DNA from: Sphingomonas_R arantia
Lineage (GTDB): Bacteria; Pseudomonadota; Alphaproteobacteria; Sphingomonadales; Sphingomonadaceae
Assembly: GCF_042682045.1 (NCBI RefSeq)
Contig: NZ_JBHUGS010000002.1
Coordinates: 1 to 64,000 of the forward strand
Length of the DNA stretch: 64,000 nt
Reading direction: 5' to 3'
Shown here: positions 17,982-26,006 of the stretch, one piece after another
How the letters are laid out: each line of letters opens with the position of its first letter
How positions within the stretch are numbered: position 1 is the stretch's first letter
Translations under genes and position numbers: made by a program
Notes under the pieces: generated by a model
Told to the model about the DNA's origin: nothing
Database searches by the model: none
What the model saw: the letters and a program-made list of their open reading frames with translations, nothing else

Positions 17982-18825
17982 GCCGGGCGTACCGGCGTGA
18001 GGATTGCGTCGCGGGTCGGCATGTCCGGGCGAGAGCGAGCGACCGATGCGCCGGAAAAGCGGTCGGCGGCATCAGGACGGAGCATGTTCATCACGCTCTT
18101 CTGTAAGAACATTCTAACGTCGCTCAAGCGCCGGTCTGGCACCCTGCGCTCGAGCCACACTTTGTAATACAAAACGTTCGGAGGTCTGGGCTCAAAGGCA
18201 CGGCCAAGCACAGGGCGGAGGTGGGTGGCTAACCCGTTTTGTTGCACGGAATCTTGGACTGCGGGTCCCATCAATGAGCAGCGCCGTGCGATCCGTTGTT
18301 GGTGCGTGCGGCAGCCATTTATCCCTTTGATCGCTGTCACGATCCGGTTTTGTAGGAGATGATTACGGACTTCGGTCCGCCCCACGACGGCGAAACGTGT
18401 ATGCGCTGGTTCATGTCGTCCGTGTTGGGTGCGGCCGAATTAATGAATTTCTCGATCGCCGCCGGCCTTCACGGTCCCGGTTCGGCGACCGCGGCATTTG
18501 GAACGCCGCTCTTTCCGGAAGAGTTCGCGGCTGCCGGACGTTTTTCTGCTGTTGTGGATGGGGCTTGGGCAGCACTCCCAGGACGAGGATACCGGCGAAC
18601 GCCGCCGCCATGAAGCCAAGGACGATGGGGTTCAATGACGTGAAAAGCGGTGGTGGCGAGCCCCACTCGGTGCCGTGAGCATACCGGACCCAGTTCTCCA
18701 AAACGAACGGCGATCGGGAAGCCGGAAGTATTCCCGCAAACGATGGCGAACTGGGAAAGTGCGTCTGCCCTCAATCGGACCTATGTTGATGCGGCGGTGG
18801 CAGCGCGAAGGGGCAAGAATCGTAA
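17982..18825. other. 844-bp region without a convincing gene
   Basis: This lies between the divergent cytochrome and crtY genes. Its GC content is lower than its surroundings. Short frames exist on both strands, one (minus, 18411-18701) with a single hydrophobic stretch SLNPIVLGFMAAAFAGILVL, but none has a good ribosome site or family match. An inverted pair ATGTTC (18084-18089) and GAACAT (18108-18113) and the dyad at 18161 lie in the first part, in promoter range of the molybdenum operon. Confidence 0.6.
18161..18173. promoter_or_regulatory. candidate operator dyad TTTGTA-A-TACAAA
   Basis: A perfect 13-bp inverted repeat (6-bp arms around one base), AT-rich in a GC-rich context, 180 bp upstream of the cytochrome start. 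It could bind a regulator of the molybdenum hydroxylase operon. No regulator gene lies beside it. Confidence 0.35.
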
Positions 18826-19992
18826 ATGGACTTTGATATTGTTCTTGTTGGCGGTGGTTTGGCAAACGGCCTGATCGCTCTCAGGCTCTCGCAACGTCGC
18901 CCTGACATTTCGGTCGCGATCGTCGAGAGCGGGAGCAGAGTAGGGGGAAACCATATCTGGTCGTCATTCGACGATGACCTATCCCCTGAACAACGGGAGT
19001 GGACGGAGCCGCTCATCGCTCACCACTGGCGGGAATATAGTGTCCGTTTCCCAAAAGGGGTTCGTACACTGCAAGCAGGCTACCGAACTGCGACCAGCGG
19101 GCTTTTGGCCGATGCCGTCGAGCGGGCGTTACCCGCCGGTCATATCATCACGGACATGAAGGCCGTCGCGTTCGACGCCACCTCTGTGACGCTCGCGGAT
19201 CAGCGGGTGCTTTGGGCAAAGGCGGTGATCGACGGACGCGGTCTAGCCAGTGAACAGCCACTCGATCTTCGCTGGCAGAAATTCGTCGGTTTGGAGCTGG
19301 AGTTGGAGAACGATCATGGTCTGGCCGGGCCGATCGTGATGGATGCGACTGTTGCCCAGCTTGATGGCTATCGGTTCGTCTACACCCTGCCGTTCGGTCC
19401 ACGCCGCGTCCTTGTCGAGGATACATATTTCAGCGATGTCGCCGATCTGTCGGCCGCGGCCGTGCGCGACCGCGTTCTCGACTATGCGCGTTTGCAGGGC
19501 TGGCAGGTGGCGCGTGTCGGTCGCCAGGAATCCGGTATCCTACCTATGGCCCTGGGCGGCGAAGCGGCAGACTTGTGGGCAGCAGCGCCGGAAGGCGTGA
19601 CGCTATCAGGACTGGCATCCGGGCTTTTTCATCCGGCGACCGGATACAGCTTTCCCGACGCGGTGCGGACGGCCGACGTGATCGCCGGGTTGGATGTGCT
19701 CGATGGTCCCTCGATCTACGCGGCGCAACGCGATCATAGCGTGGCGGCGTGGCGGGATCGTGGATTTTACCGCTACCTCAATAGCATGATGTTTCTCGGG
19801 GCCGAGCCTGACGAACGATATCGGGTCATCGAACGATTCTACGGTCTCAATCCAGCACTGGTGCGCCGCTTCTATTCCGGTCAGTCTACGCCCTTTGACA
19901 AGCTCCGCACGCTGGTTGGAAAGCCGCCAATTCCGATCACCAGGGCGGCACGTATAACTTTGAGCGTTTTGCAACAGCGGTTCAGTCGATAA
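18826..19992 (+). CDS. crtY: lycopene beta-cyclase
   Basis: This 388-residue protein begins FDIVLVGGGLANGLIALRL, the N-terminal dinucleotide-binding motif of CrtY, and continues with family blocks RVGGNHIWSSFDDD, GYRFVYTLPFGP, LVEDTYFSD and GLFHPATGYSFPDAV. The enzyme closes both ends of lycopene into beta-rings to make beta-carotene, needed for the yellow pigments of sphingomonads. It acts at the inner membrane with reduced FAD. No other crt gene is adjacent. The start is ATG at 18826 with a weak AAGGGG site. Confidence 0.93.
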   Translation: MDFDIVLVGGGLANGLIALRLSQRRPDISVAIVESGSRVGGNHIWSSFDDDLSPEQREWTEPLIAHHWREYSVRFPKGVRTLQAGYRTATSGLLADAVERALPAGHIITDMKAVAFDATSVTLADQRVLWAKAVIDGRGLASEQPLDLRWQKFVGLELELENDHGLAGPIVMDATVAQLDGYRFVYTLPFGPRRVLVEDTYFSDVADLSAAAVRDRVLDYARLQGWQVARVGRQESGILPMALGGEAADLWAAAPEGVTLSGLASGLFHPATGYSFPDAVRTADVIAGLDVLDGPSIYAAQRDHSVAAWRDRGFYRYLNSMMFLGAEPDERYRVIERFYGLNPALVRRFYSGQSTPFDKLRTLVGKPPIPITRAARITLSVLQQRFSR

Positions 19993-20116
19993 CTCGCGTT
20001 ACCCTGCCCACTGGGGATCTTGTTTTGGAACAGTCGTTGTTCGCCTTACCGATCTCCACGCCTTGCGTGCGAAGGATCGCGTAGGCCATAATGACGTGAA
20101 AGTAGAACCGCGGCAA
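19982..20116 (-). pseudogene. C-terminal remnant of a DUF1993 protein
   Basis: Read leftwards from 20116 the frame gives LPRFYFHVIMAYAILRTQGV and then EIGKA. This is the conserved C-terminal block of DUF1993 proteins (xPRFYFHVxxAYxILRxxGVxxGK). After that the match stops, and the frame runs on through unrelated residues to a stop overlapping the end of crtY. Upstream of 20116 the frame is broken within a few codons. Only about 25 of the usual 170 residues remain, so this is debris of a lost gene. Confidence 0.55.
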
Positions 20117-20250
20117 AGCACGTCACGATCGCCCGGCGGGACTGATCGAGACGGAGGTCACGCGATAGTGGCCCGCCATCGCCGACGATGCGAAACCAAG
20201 TCTTAAATCTTCTATGTCATGCCCGAAAGGCTGTCAGAAGAGGATGGAAC

Positions 20251-20877
20251 ATGGTGCAGAACGGCTTTGCCGAGGCGACGGATCTTTCGGGCCGGTTGGT
20301 CCGCGCGACGAATTTCGCGCTGGATTACTGGTGGATCTGGCCGATTGTGCTGTTCCTCCTGTGGTTGGGACTGAAGCTTCGGTCGCAGCATGCGCTGATC
20401 GCGCAGCTCGACGAGCGCGCGGATGCCGCGTTCGGCGATATCGATGCGCTGCTGCTGGAACGTCACGCGCTGGTCGGCAATCTGGCCGAGGTGGTGCGCG
20501 CGTTCGCCAGCCGGGAGCATGAGGTGATCCGCGATGTGCTCGACGCGCGCGTCGACGCGTTGGAAGCGGTGGACGGCATGATGCAGGGCGAAACGCATGT
20601 CGCGGGCGTGCTGCAGAACCTGTTCTCGGTCAGCGATCAATATCCCGAACTCGCGTCGGGCAAGCATTACGCCGGCCTGCGTACCGATCTGATCCGGATC
20701 GAGGAGCGGATCACCGCCGCGCGCAAATTCTTCAATCTGGCGGTCGAGGAGCATCGCGCGGTCAGCCGCGCCTTCCCCGGCAACCTCTTCACCAAGAATG
20801 CCGGCCCGGTACGGGAGAAATTCTCGCTGGGCGAACGTCGTGCGGAGTTCATCGAACCCGCCAAAATTACGCTCTGA
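20251..20877 (+). CDS. LemA family protein
   Basis: The 208-residue protein has one transmembrane helix (YWWIWPIVLFLLWLGLKL, about residues 27-44) and then a long helical domain with the LemA pattern: RSQHALIAQLDERADAAFGD, LFSVSDQYPELASGKHY and the AVEEHRAVSRAFPGNLF block. LemA proteins are membrane-anchored with a periplasmic or cytoplasmic helical bundle of unclear function. They are often next to M48 proteases, as here (the next gene starts 11 bp later). ATG 20251 is chosen over 20188 because a GAGG site precedes it and the protein then matches family length. Confidence 0.83.
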   Translation: MVQNGFAEATDLSGRLVRATNFALDYWWIWPIVLFLLWLGLKLRSQHALIAQLDERADAAFGDIDALLLERHALVGNLAEVVRAFASREHEVIRDVLDARVDALEAVDGMMQGETHVAGVLQNLFSVSDQYPELASGKHYAGLRTDLIRIEERITAARKFFNLAVEEHRAVSRAFPGNLFTKNAGPVREKFSLGERRAEFIEPAKITL

Positions 20878-20888
20878 CCGCTCGGACG

Positions 20889-22619
20889 ATGGTGGTTCAT
20901 GGCTATGTCACGCACGCAGCGGCCAATCGCCGCCGCTTCATGCGGTTGTTCGCGGGCTATCTGTTCGGGTTCGAGCTGGTCGGTGCCTTCGCGCTGACCG
21001 CAATACTGGTCTTTGCCGATCCCACGCACTCCATTCTCACCAACCCGGCGGGCTACGCACTGCGGTATGCGCTGCCGATGGCGGCGCTGGCTGCCCTCGT
21101 CTTCTGGCGTATCTATCGCGGCCATGCCGCACGGGTCGCGGATCTGCTCGACATGCGGTTCGTCACCCGGATCGAAGAGCCGCGCTTCGTGGCGATCGCC
21201 GAGGAGCAATGCACCGCGCTCGGCGTGCGCGTCCCGCGGTTCGGGATCGTGGAGGCGATAGAACCGAACGCCATGTCGTTCGGCGAAGGCCCCGCGCGCG
21301 GCCTCATCGCGGTGACGCGCGGGCTGATCGACCGGCTCGACGACGACGAACTCGCCGCGGTCCTCGCGCATGAGGCTTCGCACATCCGCAATGGCGACAC
21401 CAAGGTACTGGCCGCGAACCATGCGCTGATGCGCACCGCGCTGCTGTTCCAGACGCACAACATCTTCCGGGTCGAGAACTGGCGTCAGCTATGGCTGCCG
21501 TTGATCCTGCCACCGATGCTCGTGCTCATGCTGGTCGGCGGGGCAGTCACGATGCTCTCGCTACGCTACGCGCGATGGGCGCGGCGCGGGGTCAAGCTCA
21601 GCCGCGATTACATCGCCGATGGCGAATCGGTGCGCGTGACCCATCATCCCGACGCGCTGATCACCGCGTTGGAAAAGGTCGGCGGGCGAGGGGGATTCCG
21701 CAACAGCTTCATCGTCGAGCCGCATCTCTTCGACGGCTCCGCCGATCACGAGGGCGGCAGCCATCCGACCATGCGCGACCGCATCGCCGCGATCGACCGG
21801 CTTGGCGTGGACCTGCGGGACACCGAGCGGACCCGCCGTGATACCCGCGTCGCTGGCGGCGTGCGGCCGCCCAGCTTTGGTTGCCGGGATGTCGCTGCAA
21901 ACGGGCGTTTCCATTTCGCGTTCGATGCCGCCGGCCGCCCGCTGGAAGAGCCGCCGACTCCAAACATCAAGTTCCTTTGGCTGATGCTGACCGATCGTCC
22001 GGCCTATCACCGCTGGGAACATGCCTGCATCGCGTGGGCGGAATGGCGCGAGGATGATCGTCGCAACATGTTCGGTGTTACGCCGAAGATGATGCTGCCG
22101 ATCGCGGCAGTCGCGACGTTCCTGCTGGTGCTGCACTGGCCTGTGGACAACGACCCCCGCACGCTTGCGCACGCATTCGATCCGTCGACGACAGTCGCTT
22201 GGGTCGAGCGCAACGTCGTTAGCGAGATAAAAAACGACTTTTACGGCTCTGGAACTGTGAACGGCATGCCGGTGGCCGGCGACAAGAACCTATCTGGCCG
22301 AATGGCCGATGCGTCGTCGGGTGAAGTCGTGAAGTCGTCTTCGACAACCAGTACGGGCGACCGCGTTGCCGGTCTCGTGCCATTCCTGTTCGCGGCGGTG
22401 ATTCTGGGTGTCATCTTTATGAGGAAGCAGCGATTTACTGGAATCTTTGGCGTAAAGCCCGAGCGACCTCAAGATCGTGGCTGGCTACCGGTTTCGACAA
22501 CAGCAGGTGGGGATTCCTCGGGTCCGTTGGACGGGTCGTTGCACGCGTCCGGATCAGTTATGGCTCCGCTTCGACCGCCCGGTGACGTGCCGCGAAAATT
22601 CGGTCGGCGGGTCGGCTAA
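20889..22619 (+). CDS. M48-family membrane metalloprotease
   Basis: This 576-residue protein has two N-terminal membrane helices, the zinc motif HEASH at residues 161-165, further hydrophobic segments near residues 200-220, 395-410 and 500-515, and a poorly conserved tail. The fold resembles HtpX/M48B proteases that degrade damaged membrane proteins. The third zinc ligand is usually a glutamate in a (R/S)REYxAD motif; here the stretch reads SRDYIADGESV, with aspartate at that place. The start at 20889 lies 11 bp after lemA, giving the classic LemA-M48 pair. The last ~200 residues have no match I recognise. Confidence 0.8.
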   Translation: MVVHGYVTHAAANRRRFMRLFAGYLFGFELVGAFALTAILVFADPTHSILTNPAGYALRYALPMAALAALVFWRIYRGHAARVADLLDMRFVTRIEEPRFVAIAEEQCTALGVRVPRFGIVEAIEPNAMSFGEGPARGLIAVTRGLIDRLDDDELAAVLAHEASHIRNGDTKVLAANHALMRTALLFQTHNIFRVENWRQLWLPLILPPMLVLMLVGGAVTMLSLRYARWARRGVKLSRDYIADGESVRVTHHPDALITALEKVGGRGGFRNSFIVEPHLFDGSADHEGGSHPTMRDRIAAIDRLGVDLRDTERTRRDTRVAGGVRPPSFGCRDVAANGRFHFAFDAAGRPLEEPPTPNIKFLWLMLTDRPAYHRWEHACIAWAEWREDDRRNMFGVTPKMMLPIAAVATFLLVLHWPVDNDPRTLAHAFDPSTTVAWVERNVVSEIKNDFYGSGTVNGMPVAGDKNLSGRMADASSGEVVKSSSTTSTGDRVAGLVPFLFAAVILGVIFMRKQRFTGIFGVKPERPQDRGWLPVSTTAGGDSSGPLDGSLHASGSVMAPLRPPGDVPRKFGRRVG

Positions 22620-22736
22620 ACCATTGTTAGCGGACTAAGCGCGGCGGAGTGAGTCAGCGGACCTCGTTCTCGCGCAACTGACGCCAACTCTTTCCCGAAA
22701 GGGAGCGTCGAATGGGAATCTTGCCTTTGGGCGACC

Positions 22737-23114
22737 CCATGGCCGGATGAGGTTTTCGCCGTGCGTGAGCTTCCCGAGAGTCAGGGGCCGGGTAATATCC
22801 TCGTGCTGGAGGCGGTACTCGAGCACGTCACGGAAGTAGTCAGCGGCTTTGGCAAGCTCGGCGTGTCGGCAGAACGCGTTGCGCAGACGGCGGTCGGCCG
22901 GATGGCGGGATATCTGGCGTCGGACGCATTCGCGGGTCCGTACCTTGCCGATCAGTTGCTGCTGCCATTCGCACTCGCGGGCGGTGGTGTGTTCACGACG
23001 GTGAAACCCAGCCAGCATAGCCTGACTGCGGCCGCGGTGATCGAACGCTTTCTGGGGCGGCGATGTACCTTTACGCAGTTGCCCTCGGGAACTCACATGC
23101 TTGAATTGCGATGA
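22737..23114 (+). pseudogene. rtcA: C-terminal fragment of RNA 3'-terminal phosphate cyclase
   Basis: The frame reads RELPESQGPGN, then LEHVTEVVSGFGKLGVSAER, YLASDAFAGPYLADQLLLPF and a LAGGGVF block ending in a stop at 23114. This is the C-terminal third of RtcA, which converts RNA 3'-phosphates to 2',3'-cyclic phosphates. The N-terminal two thirds, including the catalytic histidine region, are absent: the frame upstream is unrelated and closes at 22650. The remaining ~125 of ~340 residues cannot form an enzyme. No rtcB or rtcR is seen. Bases 22620-22736 and 23115-23206 hold nothing else recognisable. Confidence 0.7.
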
Positions 23115-23206
23115 GGTCGTCGTGATGAGGCCAATGCGTCGAGTTGAACGATTGGCAGGTCGTGGCGCGCTGCAATGGGAGTCCGGTCGGTCATGGGGGG
23201 AACCGG

Positions 23207-23530
23207 CTATTCGCCGTCCGAGGCCGCCCGTTTGCGCGCCCGGTCGGCGCTTTCCGCCTTCAGGGGGCGCGAGACGGGGCAGACCTCCTGGACATAGGCG
23301 TTGAGCGTGTTGGCGAGATTGTCCGCGACCAGCCGGTAGAAGACGAATTGGCCGCGCTTCTCGCTGGCCACCAGTCCGGCGTTCTCCAGCACGGACAGGT
23401 GCTGCGACACTGCGGGTTTCGACATCTCGAACCGCGATGCGATTTCGCCCGCGCTCAGTTCGGCGTGGGCCAGATAGGCCAGGATCTTGCGGCGGGGGAT
23501 GGAGGCGAGCGCCTCGAAAACTTTCTGCAT
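23207..23530 (-). CDS. ArsR-family winged-helix repressor
   Basis: The 107-residue protein has the ArsR winged-helix fold: IPRRKILAYLAHAELSAGEI, then the recognition helix SKPAVSQHLSVLENAGLVAS and the beta-wing KRGQFVFYRL. It lacks the CxC metal-binding motif of ArsR/SmtB metal sensors (a single Cys, in EVCPVSRP), so it is probably not a metal sensor. It lies divergent from the desaturase operon with an 89-bp gap carrying AT-rich dyads, which suggests it represses both itself and the desaturase. Confidence 0.87.
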   Translation of the reverse strand: MQKVFEALASIPRRKILAYLAHAELSAGEIASRFEMSKPAVSQHLSVLENAGLVASEKRGQFVFYRLVADNLANTLNAYVQEVCPVSRPLKAESADRARKRAASDGE

Positions 23531-23534
23531 GCCG

Positions 23535-23604
23535 CTTAATTAAGGGATGAGCTAACCGCTTGACAAGGGCTGCCGTCTTATGAGTATTTAAGCCGTGAGT
23601 TAAA
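23535..23604. promoter_or_regulatory. divergent promoter with candidate ArsR operators
   Basis: This intergenic stretch contains a 10-bp palindrome CTTAATTAAG (23535-23544) just before the ArsR start and an inverted repeat TTTAA-N8-TTAAA (23587-23604). A consensus -35 TTGACA (23560-23565) is followed after 17 bp by AGTATT (23583-23588) reading toward the desaturase, so the second dyad overlaps the -10 region and could block transcription. Arms of TTAA in a GC-rich genome are unlikely to be chance. Confidence 0.5.
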
Positions 23605-23619
23605 CACCTGGAGACTGGC

Positions 23620-24582
23620 ATGACCCCCGAGCCCGATCGCTGCGACGTGAACACGCTCGTCGAGCTGCCCGGAAGCAGTCCGGTGGCGGGCGCCGTGCGG
23701 TGGGATCCGGTCCATTCGTTGTGGAACGGCACCATGTTGGCGGCGTCGTTGCTGGTCGCGCCATTTGTGTTCAGCTGGGGCGCGCTGGTTGTGTGCGTGC
23801 TGATGACCGGCGCGACGCTGCTGCTGGGCCATAGCGTGGGTTTCCACCGCCGGCTGATCCATCGCAGCTTCGACTGTCCGCTCTGGCTGGAGCGGATGCT
23901 CGTCTGGGTCGGCACGCTGGTCGGGATGAGCGGGCCGTTATGGATGATCCGCACCCACGACCTGCGCGACTGGGCGCAGCGGCGGAGCGATTGCCACGAC
24001 TATCTGGCGCACCGCCGCCCGCCGCTCCACGACGCCTGGTGGCAGCTGCATTGCCGGCTGGAGCTGGCGCATCCGCCCGCGTTCGATCTGGGCCGGGCGG
24101 GGCGCGACCCGTTCTACCGTTTCCTGGAGGCGACGTGGATGGCGCAGCAATTGCCGGTCGCGGCACTGCTGTTCGCGGCGGGGGGCTGGGGCTGGGTAGT
24201 CTGGGGCATCTGCGTGCGTGTCTCGCTGTCGGTGACGGGGCACTGGTTCGTCGGGCATCTGGCGCACCGGACTGGGCCGCAAAGCTGGCTGGTCACCGAG
24301 GCGGGCGTGCAGGCACATGACGTGCCGTGGGCGGCGATCGCGACGATGGGCGAGGCCTGGCACAATAATCACCACGCGTTTCCGGGATCGGCGCGGATCG
24401 GTCTTTACCCCGGTCAGAGCGATTGGGGGTATGCGTTCCTGCTGCTGCTGGAGAAGGCGGGACTGGTCTGGAATATTGCGTTGCCGGAACATCTGGCGCG
24501 CGAGGGTGCGTTGACGCGGGTGGCGCCCGAACATGCGCATGCGAGCGTACCTGCCGCGGTCGCTGTCTTGGGAAGGGGCTGA
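23620..24582 (+). CDS. membrane fatty-acid/acyl-CoA desaturase
   Basis: The 320-residue protein has four membrane spans and three histidine boxes: GHSVGFHRRLIHRSF (His71, His76, His81), HDLRDWAQRRSDCHDYLAHR and HNNHH at 248-252. These bind the di-iron centre of the membrane desaturase family, which inserts a cis double bond into acyl chains with oxygen. The middle box is unusual compared with the HRxHH form of delta-9 enzymes. The start is ATG 23620 with GGAGA at 23610-23614. It is followed 4 bp later by the SRPBCC membrane protein and is divergent from ArsR. Confidence 0.85.
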   Translation: MTPEPDRCDVNTLVELPGSSPVAGAVRWDPVHSLWNGTMLAASLLVAPFVFSWGALVVCVLMTGATLLLGHSVGFHRRLIHRSFDCPLWLERMLVWVGTLVGMSGPLWMIRTHDLRDWAQRRSDCHDYLAHRRPPLHDAWWQLHCRLELAHPPAFDLGRAGRDPFYRFLEATWMAQQLPVAALLFAAGGWGWVVWGICVRVSLSVTGHWFVGHLAHRTGPQSWLVTEAGVQAHDVPWAAIATMGEAWHNNHHAFPGSARIGLYPGQSDWGYAFLLLLEKAGLVWNIALPEHLAREGALTRVAPEHAHASVPAAVAVLGRG

Positions 24583-24586
24583 GCCG

Positions 24587-25942
24587 ATGCTTCGACTTCC
24601 GTCCTTCGCCGGTACGATGCGCCCGACCGATTACTCGATCCGCGCGCCGTTGCTGCTGCTGGTGCCGCATCTCGCGGTGTTCCTGATGCTCGTCGGGAGC
24701 GGCGGGTCGCTCGTCCCCGATGCGGGCTTCTGGTTGCTGCCGCTTCGGCGGTTCGCGCTGAGCCCCGATCTGCCGGCAAGCCAGGCTGCGCTGGCGTTTG
24801 CCGTCTCGCTGGCCTCGGCCGGTGGCCTGGCGCTGCTGTCGTTCCGGCGCGCGAACTGGTCGGGCGGGGGGTATGCGCTCGCGGCGTTGGCGATCGTGCC
24901 CGCGGTGCAGATCGCGGCTGTGCTGGTCCTCGCGGTCCTGCCGCGCTTTCCGGGACGGGCGGAGGCGGTGCCGGAGCGCCTGCCGGGGGCGGATGTCGCG
25001 CATGTGATCCAGGGCGTGCTCGCGGGTGTCGGGCTGATCGTCGCGGCGGTGCTGATCTCCGCGCTGACGCTCGGCAGCTATGGCTGGAGCCTGTTCGTGG
25101 CAACGCCGTTCCTGGTGGGCGTGACCACCGGCTACCTGGCCAACCGGCGGTTGCTGCTGACCGGGCGCAGTACCGCGCGGCTCGTGCTGATCGCGGCGGT
25201 GCTGGGGACGGTCGCGCTGGTCGCGCTGGCGCTGGAGGGCCTGGTCTGCATCCTGATGGCGGCGCCGCTCGGCGCGATCGTCGCGGTGGTCGGCGGTGCC
25301 GCCGGGCGTGCGGTGGCACGCGCCGCGCACGGCAACAGTCTGCCGCTGGCGAGCGTGGCGCTGCTGCCCGCGCTGTTCATGCTCGAGGCCGCCATGCCCC
25401 CCGAAGTGCCGATCGCCAGCCGGCAGTCGGTCGACGTGGCGGCCCCGCGCGATGCGGTCTGGGCGGCGCTCACCGGCGGCGGAGCGATCGCGGGCGGCCC
25501 CGGCCTGACCGGTGCGGCGGGCCTCGCCTATCCCGTGCGTGGTCGGCTGCTGGGGCAGGGCGTCGGCGCGGTGCGGCTGGGCGAGTTCTCGACCGGCATC
25601 GCGCGCGAGCGGGTGACCGAGTGGGTGCCCGGTCGGCGGCTTGCCTTCACCGTGCTGACCCAGCCGCCCGCGATGGCGGAGATGAGCCCGTATCGCCGCG
25701 TCCATTCGCCGCACGTCGATGGTTATTTCGACACCGGCACAACCCGCTTCACGCTGACTCCGCTTCGGGGCGGGGGGACCCGGCTTACCATCGACGCCCG
25801 CCATGTCCTGCGCATCGAACCGGGACTTTACTGGGAACCGCTGGCCCGGCTCGCAATCCGGATCAACCTGTCCCGGGTGCTCGACGACCTGAAGCGGAAA
25901 GCCGAACAGGTCGCCGCAGCCGGTCGAGTTCGGGTGACGTAG
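24587..25942 (+). CDS. polytopic membrane protein with C-terminal SRPBCC domain
   Basis: The 451-residue protein has about eight hydrophobic segments (residues 20-285), then a soluble domain from about residue 295 (VDVAAPRDAVWAALT ... RERVTEWVPGRRLAF ... TRLTIDARHVL) with the SRPBCC/polyketide-cyclase lipid-binding fold. I do not know a function for this combination. Such a domain can bind hydrophobic ligands, so a role in lipid sensing or handling beside the desaturase is plausible but is inference. The ATG 24587 follows the desaturase stop by 4 bp with GGAAGGGG before it, so the two are one operon. Confidence 0.78.
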   Translation: MLRLPSFAGTMRPTDYSIRAPLLLLVPHLAVFLMLVGSGGSLVPDAGFWLLPLRRFALSPDLPASQAALAFAVSLASAGGLALLSFRRANWSGGGYALAALAIVPAVQIAAVLVLAVLPRFPGRAEAVPERLPGADVAHVIQGVLAGVGLIVAAVLISALTLGSYGWSLFVATPFLVGVTTGYLANRRLLLTGRSTARLVLIAAVLGTVALVALALEGLVCILMAAPLGAIVAVVGGAAGRAVARAAHGNSLPLASVALLPALFMLEAAMPPEVPIASRQSVDVAAPRDAVWAALTGGGAIAGGPGLTGAAGLAYPVRGRLLGQGVGAVRLGEFSTGIARERVTEWVPGRRLAFTVLTQPPAMAEMSPYRRVHSPHVDGYFDTGTTRFTLTPLRGGGTRLTIDARHVLRIEPGLYWEPLARLAIRINLSRVLDDLKRKAEQVAAAGRVRVT

Positions 25943-26006
25943 GTTCGTCTGTCAGGAATCGCCGCAGGTTACAGCCGATTATCTCAAGCCTGACAGATAC
26001 AATCTT

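Noticed and set aside
18500..18525. GGAAC ... GTT pair resembling an EcfG promoter before crtY
   Set aside because: The spacer is 18 nt, outside the 16-17 nt of the consensus, and it lies about 300 bp from crtY.
18359..18701. Short frames on both strands in the gap before crtY, one with a hydrophobic helix
   Set aside because: No Shine-Dalgarno, no family match and mutually overlapping; the region is better described as non-coding.
22635..23954. Minus-strand 439-codon frame across the rtcA remnant, ArsR and desaturase genes
   Set aside because: No domain; it spans genes on both strands that have clear family matches.
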